Assembly: GCA_040901765.1 (NCBI GenBank)
Contig: JBBDYG010000099.1
Span: 1-64,000 of the forward strand
DNA: 64,000 nucleotides
Reading direction: 5' to 3'
Source: JBBDYG01 sp040901765
GTDB taxonomy: Bacteria; Planctomycetota; Planctomycetia; Pirellulales; Lacipirellulaceae
Part shown: piece after piece, positions 33,132 to 41,936 of the stretch
Layout of the letters: the number at the start of each line of letters is the position of its first letter
Position numbering within the stretch: the first letter of the stretch is position 1
The notes under the pieces: generated by a model
The model's input: the letters and a program-made list of their open reading frames with translations, nothing else
Database searches by the model: none
Told to the model about the DNA's origin: nothing
Translations under genes and position numbers: made by a program

Positions 33132-33914
33132 TCATCCACCCGGCGCGATCTTCCGCCCGCGAAACAGCTCCACCGCCGACCCTTCCGCCAGAAACGCCGA
33201 TTGCGGTTCGGGAGTGAAAAACTCGGCGAACTGCGGGCCGTAGAGTTTTGCAACGTCGCAGTCGAAGTGGGCGGTGGTCGCGGTGCGCACGCGCCACGAA
33301 GGGTGGGCGACGCGGTATTCCTTCGTCGAGCCGTCGCGCTGGGCGCTGTAGCCCCAATAGTGCTCGGCGATGAACTCTTCGAGCGTGCCTGCCCGCAGAG
33401 TTTGCATCGGTCCAACTGCCGTTACGCCCAGCGAATGTTCACGGCCAGCAAGCCGCCATGCATAATGCGCCTCGGCATGACCATCGCTGGCGTGAACGCG
33501 ATGCCACATCCGCGCCGTGCGATAGTTTTCCTGGTAGCACCACCGGGCAATGGCGGCAATCGCGGGCAGGCGAACCAACTCCCGAATAAAGACGACGCCG
33601 CGCCGCCAGCCCTCGGGCGCGCGACGACGGACGTAGAACCGCAGGTTCACTTCCTCGAAGTTCCGGTGAAACGGAATCGCCCAACCGCGGACGCGCGTGT
33701 CGATGAACAGAAAGCCCACCATGCTTGCGTAGGTGATGCCGTTCCACCGATCAAGCTCCGTCCCTGCCGGAACATAAGGTGCCAGCACGGCGGCGTCGAT
33801 CTCGTAATTGAGCATCGCCAGATGCCGCCACTGCGCCGTCAGAAACGGCCGCTCGCAGCGAACCACGCTTGCTGTTTTCGCGACGGGTTGACAATCGACG
33901 AGGGTGGAAGACAC
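33132..33914 (-). CDS. DUF2071 family protein
   Basis: A 260-residue protein. FLTAQWRHLAMLNYEIDAAV, FEEVNLRFYVRR, GVVFIRELVRLPAIAAIARW and AHPSWRVRTATT fit DUF2071 (YqjF-like) throughout; length is normal. It is a soluble protein of unknown role. Its start, ATG 33914, is divergent to the HAD gene with a repeat word between them. Confidence 0.85.
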   Translation of the reverse strand: MSSTLVDCQPVAKTASVVRCERPFLTAQWRHLAMLNYEIDAAVLAPYVPAGTELDRWNGITYASMVGFLFIDTRVRGWAIPFHRNFEEVNLRFYVRRRAPEGWRRGVVFIRELVRLPAIAAIARWCYQENYRTARMWHRVHASDGHAEAHYAWRLAGREHSLGVTAVGPMQTLRAGTLEEFIAEHYWGYSAQRDGSTKEYRVAHPSWRVRTATTAHFDCDVAKLYGPQFAEFFTPEPQSAFLAEGSAVELFRGRKIAPGG

Positions 33915-34037
33915 GCTTACGACTCCTGGTGCGTGTGGCGAAACGATAACCTATGATCCTAACCGCAATCGCAGAAGCGGTGTAACACTCCGCGTTGCGG
34001 CTAACCAAATCCCAAATCCCAAATCCCAAATTTCTTC

Positions 34038-34667
34038 ATGCCTCCACGTTTTCTCTACTTCGACCTGGGCAACGTGCTGCTCACGTTCTGCCACGAACGA
34101 ATGTGCCGGCAGATGGCCGAGGTCGCCGGCGTGACGCCGGAAGAGATTGCGCAGACCATTCTACCGACCGCCGGCCGCGGTGATTTGCAGTGGCGGCTCG
34201 AATCGGGCGCAATCACCGCCGATGAGTACTACGATGTTCTCTGCGAGGCGCTGGGCAAGTGCCCGCCGCGAGAGAAATTGTCGCGGGCTGCGTGCGACAT
34301 CTTCGACGTAATCCCCGAGACACGGCTACTTGTCGAGCGACTCGCCGCGGCTGGAAACCGGATGGCGATACTTTCCAACACGAATCTCGTCCACTGGCAG
34401 TTCGTGACGGATGGCAGATATCCACACCTCAACGAGTGCTTTCTACCGCCGCTCTTGAGTTGCGAGGTGGGTGTGATGAAACCCGATCGCCGGATTTACG
34501 AAGTTGCCACCGAGCGGACGGGGGTGACGCCCTCGGAGGTGTTCTTTGTAGACGACCGGCCGGACAACGTCGCCGGAGCTATCGCCGCGGGAATCGATGC
34601 CGTACAGTTCACGACGCCCGAGCAACTTGTGACAGACCTGCGAAAGCGCGGCGTGCCGGGCGCGTAG
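34038..34667 (+). CDS. HAD superfamily hydrolase
   Basis: A 209-residue HAD phosphatase-like protein. Motif I is YFDLGNVLLTF (nucleophile Asp; the usual second Asp is replaced by Asn in DLGNVL, as in the epoxide-hydrolase / haloacid subgroup). Motif II is MAILSNTN, motif III is VGVMKPDRRIYE, and motif IV is VFFVDDRPDNVAGA. The substrate is unknown. It starts just after a short CCCAAAT tandem repeat and is followed by the heptosyltransferase gene. Confidence 0.85.
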   Translation: MPPRFLYFDLGNVLLTFCHERMCRQMAEVAGVTPEEIAQTILPTAGRGDLQWRLESGAITADEYYDVLCEALGKCPPREKLSRAACDIFDVIPETRLLVERLAAAGNRMAILSNTNLVHWQFVTDGRYPHLNECFLPPLLSCEVGVMKPDRRIYEVATERTGVTPSEVFFVDDRPDNVAGAIAAGIDAVQFTTPEQLVTDLRKRGVPGA

Positions 34668-34731
34668 CAAGCGCCGTTGGCGAGGACGCCACGGCTCACC
34701 AACTTCGGCTTTCCGCTTTTTTTATTTCCCA

Positions 34732-35793
34732 ATGCGCATCGGAGTGTTCTTACCGAATTGGATCGGCGACGTGGTAATGGCCACGCCGGCGTTACGCGCG
34801 CTGCGCAGACTCGCGGGGGACGAGGGCCGGCTTGTTGGCATCATGCGACCCTACGTTGCCGAGGTACTAGCCGGTACGACGTGGCTCGATGATGCCATAC
34901 TCTACAAGCCCAAAGCGGTCGAACCAGCGCATCGGTGGTCGGTCGCGCGAAAAAAACTGCGTTGCGAGCAACTCGACGTGGCGGTGCTCTTAACGAACTC
35001 GCTCCGCACCGGTTGGATGGCTTGGCGGAGCGGGGCGCGAGAGCGAATTGGTTTTGCACGCGACATGCGGCGCTGGCTGCTCACGAAGCGATTGCCGCTG
35101 CGGCGAATCGGCCGCCGGCAATTAGACGTTTCGCCGATTGAGGGCTACCTCAAGCTGGCGGCGGCGGCGGGATGTTCGGAAGAAACGCCGCGACTGGAGC
35201 TTGCCACCACACCCGCCGATGAAGCAGCCGCCGACGAGGTCTGGCAACATTTGGGCATCGACTCCGAGGAACGCCCGATCGTCTTCAATCCGGGCGGCGG
35301 ATACGGCCCTTCCAAATGGTGGCCGCCGGAATACTTTGCGTCGCTCGCGCAGCGCTTGAGCGGCGATTTCGGCTGCCGGGTCATCGTCAACTGCGGTCCC
35401 ACGGAGCGCGAGCTGGCCAGGCACGTCGTCGCGCTGGCCGGAACGCCTGAGGTATCGAGCCTTGCCGACTTCGACGTTCCCCTTGGACTTTCCAAGGCGG
35501 TCATCAAACGTTCGCGGTTGCTGGTGACGACCGACAGCGGTCCGCGTTTCTTCGGCGTGGCGTTCGATCGGCCGGTGGTCAGCCTGTTCGGCCCAACCAG
35601 CCCCGCCGCAACTCCCACCTACTACGATCGCGAAACCACGCTCAGCCTGTCGCTCGATTGCCAACCCTGCATGGAGCGCGAGTGCCCGCTCGTGCATCAC
35701 AACTGCATGCGCGAGTTGTCGGTCGAGCAAGTTTATACGGCGGCAGTGCGGTATTTAGAAGGTGATGTCAAACTTCAAATGCGACAACTTTGA
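34732..35793 (+). CDS. LPS heptosyltransferase II-like glycosyltransferase (GT9)
   Basis: A 353-residue GT9 enzyme: RIGVFLPNWIGDVVMATPAL at the N-terminus (as in WaaF), FNPGGGYGPSKWWPPEYFAS, VNCGPTERELA, and TTDSGPRFFGVAFDRPVVSL with LFGPTSP. The C-terminal cysteine-rich CQPCMERECPLVHHNCM is also seen in WaaF relatives. It would add heptose to a lipid A core or similar glycolipid. The C-terminal residues (VKLQMRQL) are encoded by an inverted repeat arm (35769-35787). Confidence 0.85.
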   Translation: MRIGVFLPNWIGDVVMATPALRALRRLAGDEGRLVGIMRPYVAEVLAGTTWLDDAILYKPKAVEPAHRWSVARKKLRCEQLDVAVLLTNSLRTGWMAWRSGARERIGFARDMRRWLLTKRLPLRRIGRRQLDVSPIEGYLKLAAAAGCSEETPRLELATTPADEAAADEVWQHLGIDSEERPIVFNPGGGYGPSKWWPPEYFASLAQRLSGDFGCRVIVNCGPTERELARHVVALAGTPEVSSLADFDVPLGLSKAVIKRSRLLVTTDSGPRFFGVAFDRPVVSLFGPTSPAATPTYYDRETTLSLSLDCQPCMERECPLVHHNCMRELSVEQVYTAAVRYLEGDVKLQMRQL

Positions 35794-35918
35794 GGCTGAG
35801 TCGCGGGCTGATTTTCGAAGCTGCTAGCAGTTCGGCTCTAGAATTTTCGGGGAATCGTGAACAAACGTCGAAAACCCCTTCAAATCCAGGGCGTTTGGCT
35901 TGTTGCATTTGAAGTTTG
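35769..35918. repeat. Inverted repeat whose left arm is the end of the heptosyltransferase gene
   Basis: CAAACTTCAAATGCGACAA (35769-35787) and TTGTTGCATTTGAAGTTTG (35900-35918) pair at 18 of 19 positions, about 112 bases apart. The left arm is coding. Confidence 0.85.
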
Positions 35919-36008
35919 AACTCACCGAATGACTCGCGACATCATTCTGGATTCAACATCACGCGCGGGTTATAATTCGAATCATTCGCCTCGAACAGGA
36001 GTTTCTCG

Positions 36009-36260
36009 ATGACCATCGAACAGATGCGAAAGCTCTACGATACGCAGCCCTTTCATCCCTTCGTGATTCACCTTGCCGACGGCCGCGAAATTCCCGTGTT
36101 GAGCCGTGAATTCATCATGGCGGCGCCAAGCGGTCGAACGGTAGTCGTGGCTACTCCAGACGATACGTTCAACATTATCGATTTGCTGCTGGTGACCGAA
36201 CTTGAATTGAAGGGCACATCTAACGGCGCCAAGCCGCGGCGGCGGCGACGAGGGGCGTAG
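36009..36260 (+). CDS. Small conserved planctomycete protein, paralogue of 60467-60676
   Basis: An 83-residue protein: MRKLYDTQPFHPFVIHLADG, REIPVLSREFIMAAPSGRTV and DTFNIIDLLLVTELEL, then a basic tail (RRRRRGA). A shorter relative lies at 60467-60676, sharing the QPF-P--IHL-(D/N)G core and the ...V(D/G)ESFQIIN-like end. The function is unknown; it may be a DNA- or protein-binding small beta protein. It has no operon partner. Confidence 0.75.
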   Translation: MTIEQMRKLYDTQPFHPFVIHLADGREIPVLSREFIMAAPSGRTVVVATPDDTFNIIDLLLVTELELKGTSNGAKPRRRRRGA

Positions 36261-36280
36261 TCGATCAACCATCCGCTTTG

Positions 36281-37606
36281 TCAATCGCCCCGCAAGCGAA
36301 GTCCCTGAATGGTCAGCTTCTCGCGCACTTCGTTGAGACTCGTGACGCCGAAGTTCTTGCACTCGAGCAGATCGTCGCCGGTGCGGCGGAGCAATTCGCC
36401 GATCGTGTTCAGGCCCAGCCGGACCATGCACTTGCGAGCTCGCACCGAAAGATTGAGGTCCGAAATCGGCCGGTCCAACATCGCCCGTTCGTCGGCGGAC
36501 ATCGACTCGGGGTCGTAGAGCGGCTCCTCTTCGCGGCGCGTGTTGGCAAACTGCCCGAGTTCCAGGCCCTTCGAGGAGAGCATCTCGCGAATCTCAATCA
36601 GCGAGGTTTCGCCAAAATTCTTGCTAGCCAGCAACTCAAGTTCGGTCGATTGCGTCAAATCGCCGAGCGTCATGATGCCCATTTTCTGAAGGCAGTTTCG
36701 ACTACGGACGGACAGCTCAAAATCGGTGACCGGAATGCTGAGCACCTGGCTGAGCCGATCCATGCGACGGCGAGCTTCCTCGTCGTAGAACATGTCGCGG
36801 GAGGCGTCGGCGTCTTTGAAATAGAGCCGCGCGCGGCTATGACTTGGGAAGACGTCGAGAATCCGCCGGTAGCATTGCTTGGCCCGCTCGTATTGCTGCA
36901 TGTCTTCGTACAGCACGCCCAAGTTCAAGAGCGTGCCGATGTGCGTGGGAAACTGCACGGACGCCCGTTCGTAAAGCTCGCGGGCAAAGTCATCGTTGCC
37001 GTGGCGGTCGTTCTCCAGCGCCAGGCTAAACAGCGCCCCACCGTGCATCGGGTTGGCAGCGACAGCCCTTTCCAACAGGGCCACGACTTCTGTGGGATTG
37101 TCTCCCGAAACAGCAACGGTGGCAGAACGCTGATACAAATACTCTCCCGATTGCTCGACCGCGCCGGACAGGCTGTCCAATAGTTTGAGCGACCCCGCGG
37201 CATCGCCCGAGTAGCGCATGGCCTCGGCGCGAGCGAGTTTCACTATGTCGCGATCGTATCCTGCTTTTTCCGCCGACTCGTACGCGGTGAGGGCCTCGGC
37301 GTACCGGTCGAGCGCCAGATAGGACTTTCCAAGATAAAAGTGCGTCAGAGCGCCGCCGTCGCTATGGACCAGCTTCTGGATCGCATCGCTATATCGGCCG
37401 AGCAGGTAAAGGCAAACACCCAACCGGGCCTGCATGGCGGGCGACCGCCCCGGTTGGTTTTCCAGTTCTTGCGCCGCGTCACGCAGGATGCGATAGTTCC
37501 CGTAGTTCTCCGAGATGGCGCCGACGATGCGTTCGATCTCTTTGGGGCCGAACGCCGTCGTCGAAAGGACAATTTGCTTAAGTTCAGATTCCAGAGTTTG
37601 GAGCAT
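36281..37606 (-). CDS. TPR repeat protein fused to two RNA polymerase alpha C-terminal-like domains
   Basis: A 441-residue protein. Residues about 60-270 are tetratricopeptide repeats (ARLGVCLYLLGRYSDAIQKL, YLGKSYLALDRYAEALTAYE, TLLNLGVLYEDMQQYERAKQ, CYRRILDVFP). Residues about 290-441 hold two alpha-CTD-like helix-hairpin-helix units: SVRSRNCLQKMGIMTLGDLT ... ASKNFGETSLIEIREML and SVRARKCMVRLGLNTIGELL ... ECKNFGVTSLNEVREKL. Such a fusion suggests a link between protein interaction and transcription or DNA binding, but function is not established. Confidence 0.85.
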   Translation of the reverse strand: MLQTLESELKQIVLSTTAFGPKEIERIVGAISENYGNYRILRDAAQELENQPGRSPAMQARLGVCLYLLGRYSDAIQKLVHSDGGALTHFYLGKSYLALDRYAEALTAYESAEKAGYDRDIVKLARAEAMRYSGDAAGSLKLLDSLSGAVEQSGEYLYQRSATVAVSGDNPTEVVALLERAVAANPMHGGALFSLALENDRHGNDDFARELYERASVQFPTHIGTLLNLGVLYEDMQQYERAKQCYRRILDVFPSHSRARLYFKDADASRDMFYDEEARRRMDRLSQVLSIPVTDFELSVRSRNCLQKMGIMTLGDLTQSTELELLASKNFGETSLIEIREMLSSKGLELGQFANTRREEEPLYDPESMSADERAMLDRPISDLNLSVRARKCMVRLGLNTIGELLRRTGDDLLECKNFGVTSLNEVREKLTIQGLRLRGD

Positions 37607-37660
37607 GGGAGGGGCGAGGATTCAGGGGCCAGGGGTCGGGGGAAATTGGCGAGCCGGTAG

Positions 37661-37747
37661 GTAGGTCAGGCTTTCTTGCCTGACTTGCGGCAAAAATGGC
37701 TGTGTGGCTTCGCGCCGATGTGTGTCAGGCAGGAATGCCTGACCTAC
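37661..37747. repeat. GTAGGTCAGGCTTTCTTGCCTGAC-family inverted repeat
   Basis: Arms 37661-37684 and 37724-37747 pair over 24 bases with few mismatches. Each arm is itself a near palindrome (TCAGGCTTTCTTGCCTGA). It ends 3 bases before the tRNA gene. Confidence 0.88.
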
Positions 37748-37749
37748 AG

Positions 37750-37823
37750 AGCCAGCGGTCGGAGTCGAACCGACAACCCCCGCATTACGAATGCGGTGCT
37801 CTGCCAATTGAAGCTACGCTGGC
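37750..37823 (-). tRNA. tRNA-Thr(CGT)
   Basis: Folds as a 74-base tRNA on the minus strand: acceptor GCCAGCG/CGCTGGC with discriminator T, anticodon stem CCGCA/TGCGG with loop TTCGTAA (anticodon CGT), and T arm GTCGG-TTCGACT-CCGAC. CCA is not encoded. It reads ACG threonine codons. Confidence 0.93.
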
Positions 37824-38070
37824 GACTCCGGCCGGGCCGAATGTAGCCCTAAAGTTTAACGTGGAAACGAGTAACGGTGAAGGGGGACGGGGAAAAACGG
37901 AAAGCGGAGAGCGGAAAGCCGGCTTGGCGGCGAATTCACCGGCTTTCCGCTCCCCGCTTTCCGCTTTCGGTCCTAACTCTTTCTTGACTTTCGGCTTACG
38001 GCGCGGTGCAATGGAGTATTGGGCCACCTGCGGGGGCGCGTGGTTCCAATTGGCAGAGGAGTCTCCACGC

Positions 38071-40146
38071 ATGCATCCCGCCGAATCGGCCCGCGTACGT
38101 CAGCCTTTCCAGGCTGACTTGCGGCGGAGCGAACTTCTAGCCGAGTGCCCGGGGCAAGTCAGACAAGAAAGCCTGACCTACCGCCGCGGCTTCACCTTGG
38201 TGGAGATGCTCATCGCGGTCGCCATCACGCTGGTCATGATGGCCGCAGTGGTGACCGTCTTCGCCAACATCAGCGACAGCGTCCAGAAGCGGCGGGCAAC
38301 GGTCGAGATGAGCAACTCCATCCGCCACGTCCGCAACGTCCTGCAGCAAGACCTGGCCGGGGCCACCTGCCCGACGATCCCCTGGCAGCGGCCGGAGTCG
38401 AACCATGGGTATTTGGAGATTATTGAGGGGCCAGCTAGTGATTTCTCGCCGAGTACGCTAATAGATCGCGATTTGACGAATGGCCAGTTGGATTTCGAAA
38501 CGTCTGCAGTTCCAGGCAGCAATCTGCTTCAAACAAAGATTACAGCCGGTTCGCTTCTGTCTGATTCGGTGACGGACGGCGCAGCACTTGGCGACTTTGA
38601 TGACATTCTGATGCTCACGGTTCGCAATGAAAAAGAACCATTTGTGGGGCGGGTACCTGGGAATGCGGTAAACGGTAATGGAGAACAACTTGGATTCCAG
38701 CAGTGGGGCGATGAGACGCTCCGCTCGCCGCTGGCTGAGGTGATTTGGTTCTCTGTCGAGAATCCGGCAGACGACCAAGACCCAACTGAGTATTTCGGCG
38801 AACCGGGCTTTCGCACGATCTACCGCCGCACACTGCTGATTGCTCCGTCGTTGGATTTAGGCATCGTGATTCGCGCCAACAACGTTGACGTGCGGATGGG
38901 ACCGGGGGTGATGCGCGTTATACCGCGAGTCGGGCGAGACCGGCTCGATTTGGCGTTGGCATGCTTGGTGGCGTTTCAGGAGCGATACGATCTTTCCGTT
39001 CGCCTCGAATGGGATCCGCTGATTCCTGCGTGGAAAATCGTCGCCAACACGCTGGCCGACCTCACGAAGCGCGAAAATCGTTATGAGCACCACGGTTACG
39101 GCTTTCGTCAGAACGATCCTCCACGTCCGGCATGGTTTAGTCGTTACCCGTTCGCCGTGGCGTCATCCGGACTGTACTATAACTCCGATAGCCTCGCCTT
39201 TCGTGTCGACCCTGAACTTCAGCAACCATCGGATCGCGCGCGGGGCAACGCCATTTTGCGCGCTCCAACTCAAAGCGTTGATCGCTACGTGCTCACTCAA
39301 GGAAGCGAGGGACGGGGATATGTGATTCGGCCATTTGTTTACATCGATGATGAAAACGACTCGCCGAACGCTCCGAAACATCCGGCCCCAGTTCGGGCCT
39401 TGGTCAATGCCGAGGGCCAGGTGGTGTACCTCACCGCCGGCCTCGTGCCGCTTGGCGGCAATCGCCGCGGCGAGGACGTGATGCTTTCCGACGCCTTGGC
39501 GTTCGACGTGCGGGTGTATGATCCAGGCGCGCCGCTGTTAGGGTTAGGTCCGAACCCGTCGGCGAGCAATCAGAACATTTCGGACGTGGTGGTCGAACCG
39601 GGCGATGCCGGCTGGAGCACCTTTTTGCAGTTATCGGCAAATCAACCGAACGATGTGGCCGTATATGGCTACGGTGCCTACGTCGATCTCGGCTATTTAG
39701 GACTGCACAACGCATGGAAAAGCCCGCCATCGGCGGTAAACATGCCGGCGCTATCGGTCGCGCCCCAGTTTTCAATTGCTCCACGCACGCGATCGAAGCT
39801 GAATCTGCTCGGGCAACTGCCCCCTTACTACTACGAACCGTATCGAGTGTACGACACTTGGTCGTTCCACTACGAAAACAACGGCCTAGACGAAGACGGT
39901 GACGGACTAATTGACGAAGCGACCAACGGCTTCGACAATCCCGGCGAATACATTCTGGACCCGTCGGCAAATCCTCCGACAACGGTGATCGACACGCGCC
40001 ACGGCGTGGACGACCCAGGCGAGCGCGAAACCGCGCCGCCGTACGACGTACCGCTCCGCGGGATGCAAGTGCGGCTGCGGGCCTACGAGCGCGACAGCCG
40101 GCAGGTCCGCGAGGTGGGCGTGAAGCAGCACTTCGTGCCGGAGTGA
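38071..40146 (+). CDS. Large prepilin-type N-terminal methylation domain protein
   Basis: About 691 residues. The prepilin motif RGFTLVEMLIAVAITLVMMA starts about 40 residues in. The body shows PilW/GspJ-like features (SIRHVRNVLQQDLAG) and long beta-rich stretches; one Asp-rich loop near the C-terminus (NNGLDEDGDGLIDEATNG) may bind calcium. The leader before the motif is encoded by a repeat (38099-38181). ATG 38071 is the best guess; the frame stays open further left, across the tRNA gene on the other strand, which cannot be coding. It may be a minor pseudopilin. Confidence 0.75.
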   Translation: MHPAESARVRQPFQADLRRSELLAECPGQVRQESLTYRRGFTLVEMLIAVAITLVMMAAVVTVFANISDSVQKRRATVEMSNSIRHVRNVLQQDLAGATCPTIPWQRPESNHGYLEIIEGPASDFSPSTLIDRDLTNGQLDFETSAVPGSNLLQTKITAGSLLSDSVTDGAALGDFDDILMLTVRNEKEPFVGRVPGNAVNGNGEQLGFQQWGDETLRSPLAEVIWFSVENPADDQDPTEYFGEPGFRTIYRRTLLIAPSLDLGIVIRANNVDVRMGPGVMRVIPRVGRDRLDLALACLVAFQERYDLSVRLEWDPLIPAWKIVANTLADLTKRENRYEHHGYGFRQNDPPRPAWFSRYPFAVASSGLYYNSDSLAFRVDPELQQPSDRARGNAILRAPTQSVDRYVLTQGSEGRGYVIRPFVYIDDENDSPNAPKHPAPVRALVNAEGQVVYLTAGLVPLGGNRRGEDVMLSDALAFDVRVYDPGAPLLGLGPNPSASNQNISDVVVEPGDAGWSTFLQLSANQPNDVAVYGYGAYVDLGYLGLHNAWKSPPSAVNMPALSVAPQFSIAPRTRSKLNLLGQLPPYYYEPYRVYDTWSFHYENNGLDEDGDGLIDEATNGFDNPGEYILDPSANPPTTVIDTRHGVDDPGERETAPPYDVPLRGMQVRLRAYERDSRQVREVGVKQHFVPE
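38099..38181. repeat. GTCAGGCTTTCTTGCCTGAC-family repeat in the prepilin leader
   Basis: GTCAGCCTTTCCAGGCTGAC (38099-38118) and GTCAGACAAGAAAGCCTGAC (38158-38177) are the two arms. The element lies just before the prepilin motif and is translated if ATG 38071 is used. Confidence 0.85.
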
Positions 40147-40147
40147 G

Positions 40148-40215
40148 AGAGGCGCCGCGGGCGAGGACGCCGCGGCTCACGGTTTTCTGACCTCCGACCT
40201 CCGACTTCTGGCCTC
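40148..40215. repeat. Repeat cluster: GCGGGCGAGGACGCCGCGGCTC and GACCTCCGACCTCC words
   Basis: GCGGGCGAGGACGCCGCGG at about 40157 recurs at about 60684 and, with changes, at about 34680. The second half (TCTGACCTCCGACCTCCGAC, about 40186-40206) matches one arm of the repeat in the AAA ATPase gene. Confidence 0.75.
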
Positions 40216-40219
40216 CCCG

Positions 40220-40624
40220 ATGCACGCCATTCGCCTCCGTGGTCCGTGGGAATACGAACCGCTGGAGGTGCTTGGCGGCGGGCCGTTGCCGCCGGCCGGG
40301 AAAGTGAAGATGCCGTGCCATTGGGCGGCTACGCTCGGTGCCACATTTCGTGGTTCCGTTCTCTTTAGGCGGATATTTCATACCCCCACCGGCTTGGATT
40401 TGGACGAGCAGGTGTGGCTCGTGTTCGACGCCATCCGCGGCCGTGGGGATGTGCATTTGAACGACCAACCGCTCGGCCAGTTCTCGACCGAAGACTGCCC
40501 CGCGCGGTACAACATCACGTCGCTACTGACGGACGACGCCAATACGCTCACCGTGCAAATTGAGCATACCGGCGACCAGCCCGGTGGTTTGGTGGGCGAC
40601 GTACGATTGGAAATTGAGGATTGA
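40220..40624 (+). CDS. GH2-like sugar-binding beta-sandwich protein
   Basis: A 134-residue single domain: IRLRGPWEYEPLE, VKMPCHWAATLGATFRGSVL, FRRIFHTPTGLD, VWLVFDAIRGRGDVHLNDQPLGQF and NTLTVQIEH. This is the jelly-roll sugar-binding domain seen at the N-terminus of family 2 glycosidases, here alone and without a catalytic part. It may bind a glycan or be a remnant. Start ATG 40220. Confidence 0.65.
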   Translation: MHAIRLRGPWEYEPLEVLGGGPLPPAGKVKMPCHWAATLGATFRGSVLFRRIFHTPTGLDLDEQVWLVFDAIRGRGDVHLNDQPLGQFSTEDCPARYNITSLLTDDANTLTVQIEHTGDQPGGLVGDVRLEIED

Positions 40625-40634
40625 CGGGAGAATT

Positions 40635-40755
40635 CGTCGCAGATGAGGCGGATGAGGCGGATAAACGCAGATCAAAGACAATGCGGGCGCGAATCAATGA
40701 AATCAGAATGAATAACCTGCGTCAATCCGCCTCATCCGCGTTCATCCGCGACTTA
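40635..40755. repeat. Inverted repeat CGCAGATGAGGCGGATGAGG family
   Basis: CGTCGCAGATGAGGCGGATG (from 40635) and CGCCTCATCCGCGTTCATCC (about 40730-40749) form a long imperfect hairpin before the DUF1080 gene. Related words occur in 58759-58903 and about 47775-47815. Confidence 0.75.
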
Positions 40756-40771
40756 TTTGAGGAGAAGAATC

Positions 40772-41935
40772 TTGAACCGACTCATTCGCATTTGCTATTG
40801 CCTTGCATTCGCACTCGTGTGCCTGCCTTCATTCGCTCAGCAGCAACTGCTCGACGAAGATCAGCTTCGCGACGGCTGGCTGCAATTATTTGATGGCGAG
40901 ACACTTTTCGGCTGGGAAGCAACCAGCGACGCCGATTGGGCCGTGGTGGACGGTGCGATACAGGTAAAGTCAGGCCAATCCGGATTTTTGATGACCACGT
41001 CGCAGTTTGCCGACTACGATCTGCATGTTGAATATCGCGCTCCGGCCGATACCAACAGTGGCGTCTTCCTTCGCACGCCGCTGAAGCCCGCCAATCCGGC
41101 GACCGACTGTTACGAATTGAACATCGCCCCCGCAACAAATCCGTTTCCCACTGGCAGTTTCGTTGGTCGGGCGAAGGCCAGCGCGGCCAATGGGGACTCC
41201 GAACAGTGGCATACGTTCGACATTCGCGCTGAAGGCGGCAGGTTCACCATGCAGCTCGATCGTGAGACAGTGCTTGAATATGTCGACGAATCCCCAATCG
41301 CAAGCGGCCACATCGCGTTGCAACTTAACCAAGGCGAAGTATCGTTTCGCAACATCCGCCTTAAATCGCTCGGCACGAAGCCGATTTTCAACGGCAAGAA
41401 CCTCGACGGCTGGAACACAGACCTCGCCGAAGCCAGCGAATTCGACGTAACCGACGCAGGTGAACTCCGGGTGGTGAACGGCAAGGGGCAGCTTGAGTCG
41501 AACGGTCGCTACGGCGACTTTCTGTTGCAACTGGAGTGCATGACGAACGGCGATCAGCTCAACTCCGGCGTGTTTTTTCGCTGTATCCCTGGCGAACTTA
41601 TGAATGGCTACGAGTGTCAGATACACAATGGCATCCAAGACGGCGATCCCACGAAACCGGTCGATGGCGGCACGGGGGGCTTCTATCGGCGGCAGCCTGC
41701 CCGCCGGGTGATGGCCCGCGACCACGAATGGTTCGCGATGACGCTGCTCGCCGACGGGCCTCACTTCGCCACTTGGGTCAACGGCGTGCAAGTGACCGAC
41801 TGGACCGACACTCGCCCGCCGCACAACAACCCCCGGAACGGCCTGCGCCTCCAGCCGGGCACGCTCTGCATCCAAGGCCACGACCCCACGACTGACCTCT
41901 TATTCCGCGGCTTGCGAATCGTCGAACTGCCTTAA
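40772..41935 (+). CDS. Secreted protein with two DUF1080 (3-keto-disaccharide hydrolase) domains
   Basis: About 387 residues. A signal peptide (NRLIRICYCLAFALVCLPSF) precedes two DUF1080 domains: WLQLFDGETLFGWEAT ... GVFLRTPLKPANPATDCYEL and KPIFNGKNLDGWNTD ... GVFFRCIPGELMNGYECQIH. The domain is known as a glycan-binding or 3-keto-glycoside hydrolase fold in planctomycetes. TTG 40772 is chosen because AGGAG (40760-40764) sits 7 bases before it. Confidence 0.85.
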   Translation: MNRLIRICYCLAFALVCLPSFAQQQLLDEDQLRDGWLQLFDGETLFGWEATSDADWAVVDGAIQVKSGQSGFLMTTSQFADYDLHVEYRAPADTNSGVFLRTPLKPANPATDCYELNIAPATNPFPTGSFVGRAKASAANGDSEQWHTFDIRAEGGRFTMQLDRETVLEYVDESPIASGHIALQLNQGEVSFRNIRLKSLGTKPIFNGKNLDGWNTDLAEASEFDVTDAGELRVVNGKGQLESNGRYGDFLLQLECMTNGDQLNSGVFFRCIPGELMNGYECQIHNGIQDGDPTKPVDGGTGGFYRRQPARRVMARDHEWFAMTLLADGPHFATWVNGVQVTDWTDTRPPHNNPRNGLRLQPGTLCIQGHDPTTDLLFRGLRIVELP

Positions 41936-41936
41936 T

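Noticed and set aside
37696..38070. Upstream part of the open frame leading into the prepilin gene
   Set aside because: It runs across a tRNA gene on the other strand and repeats, so it cannot be coding.
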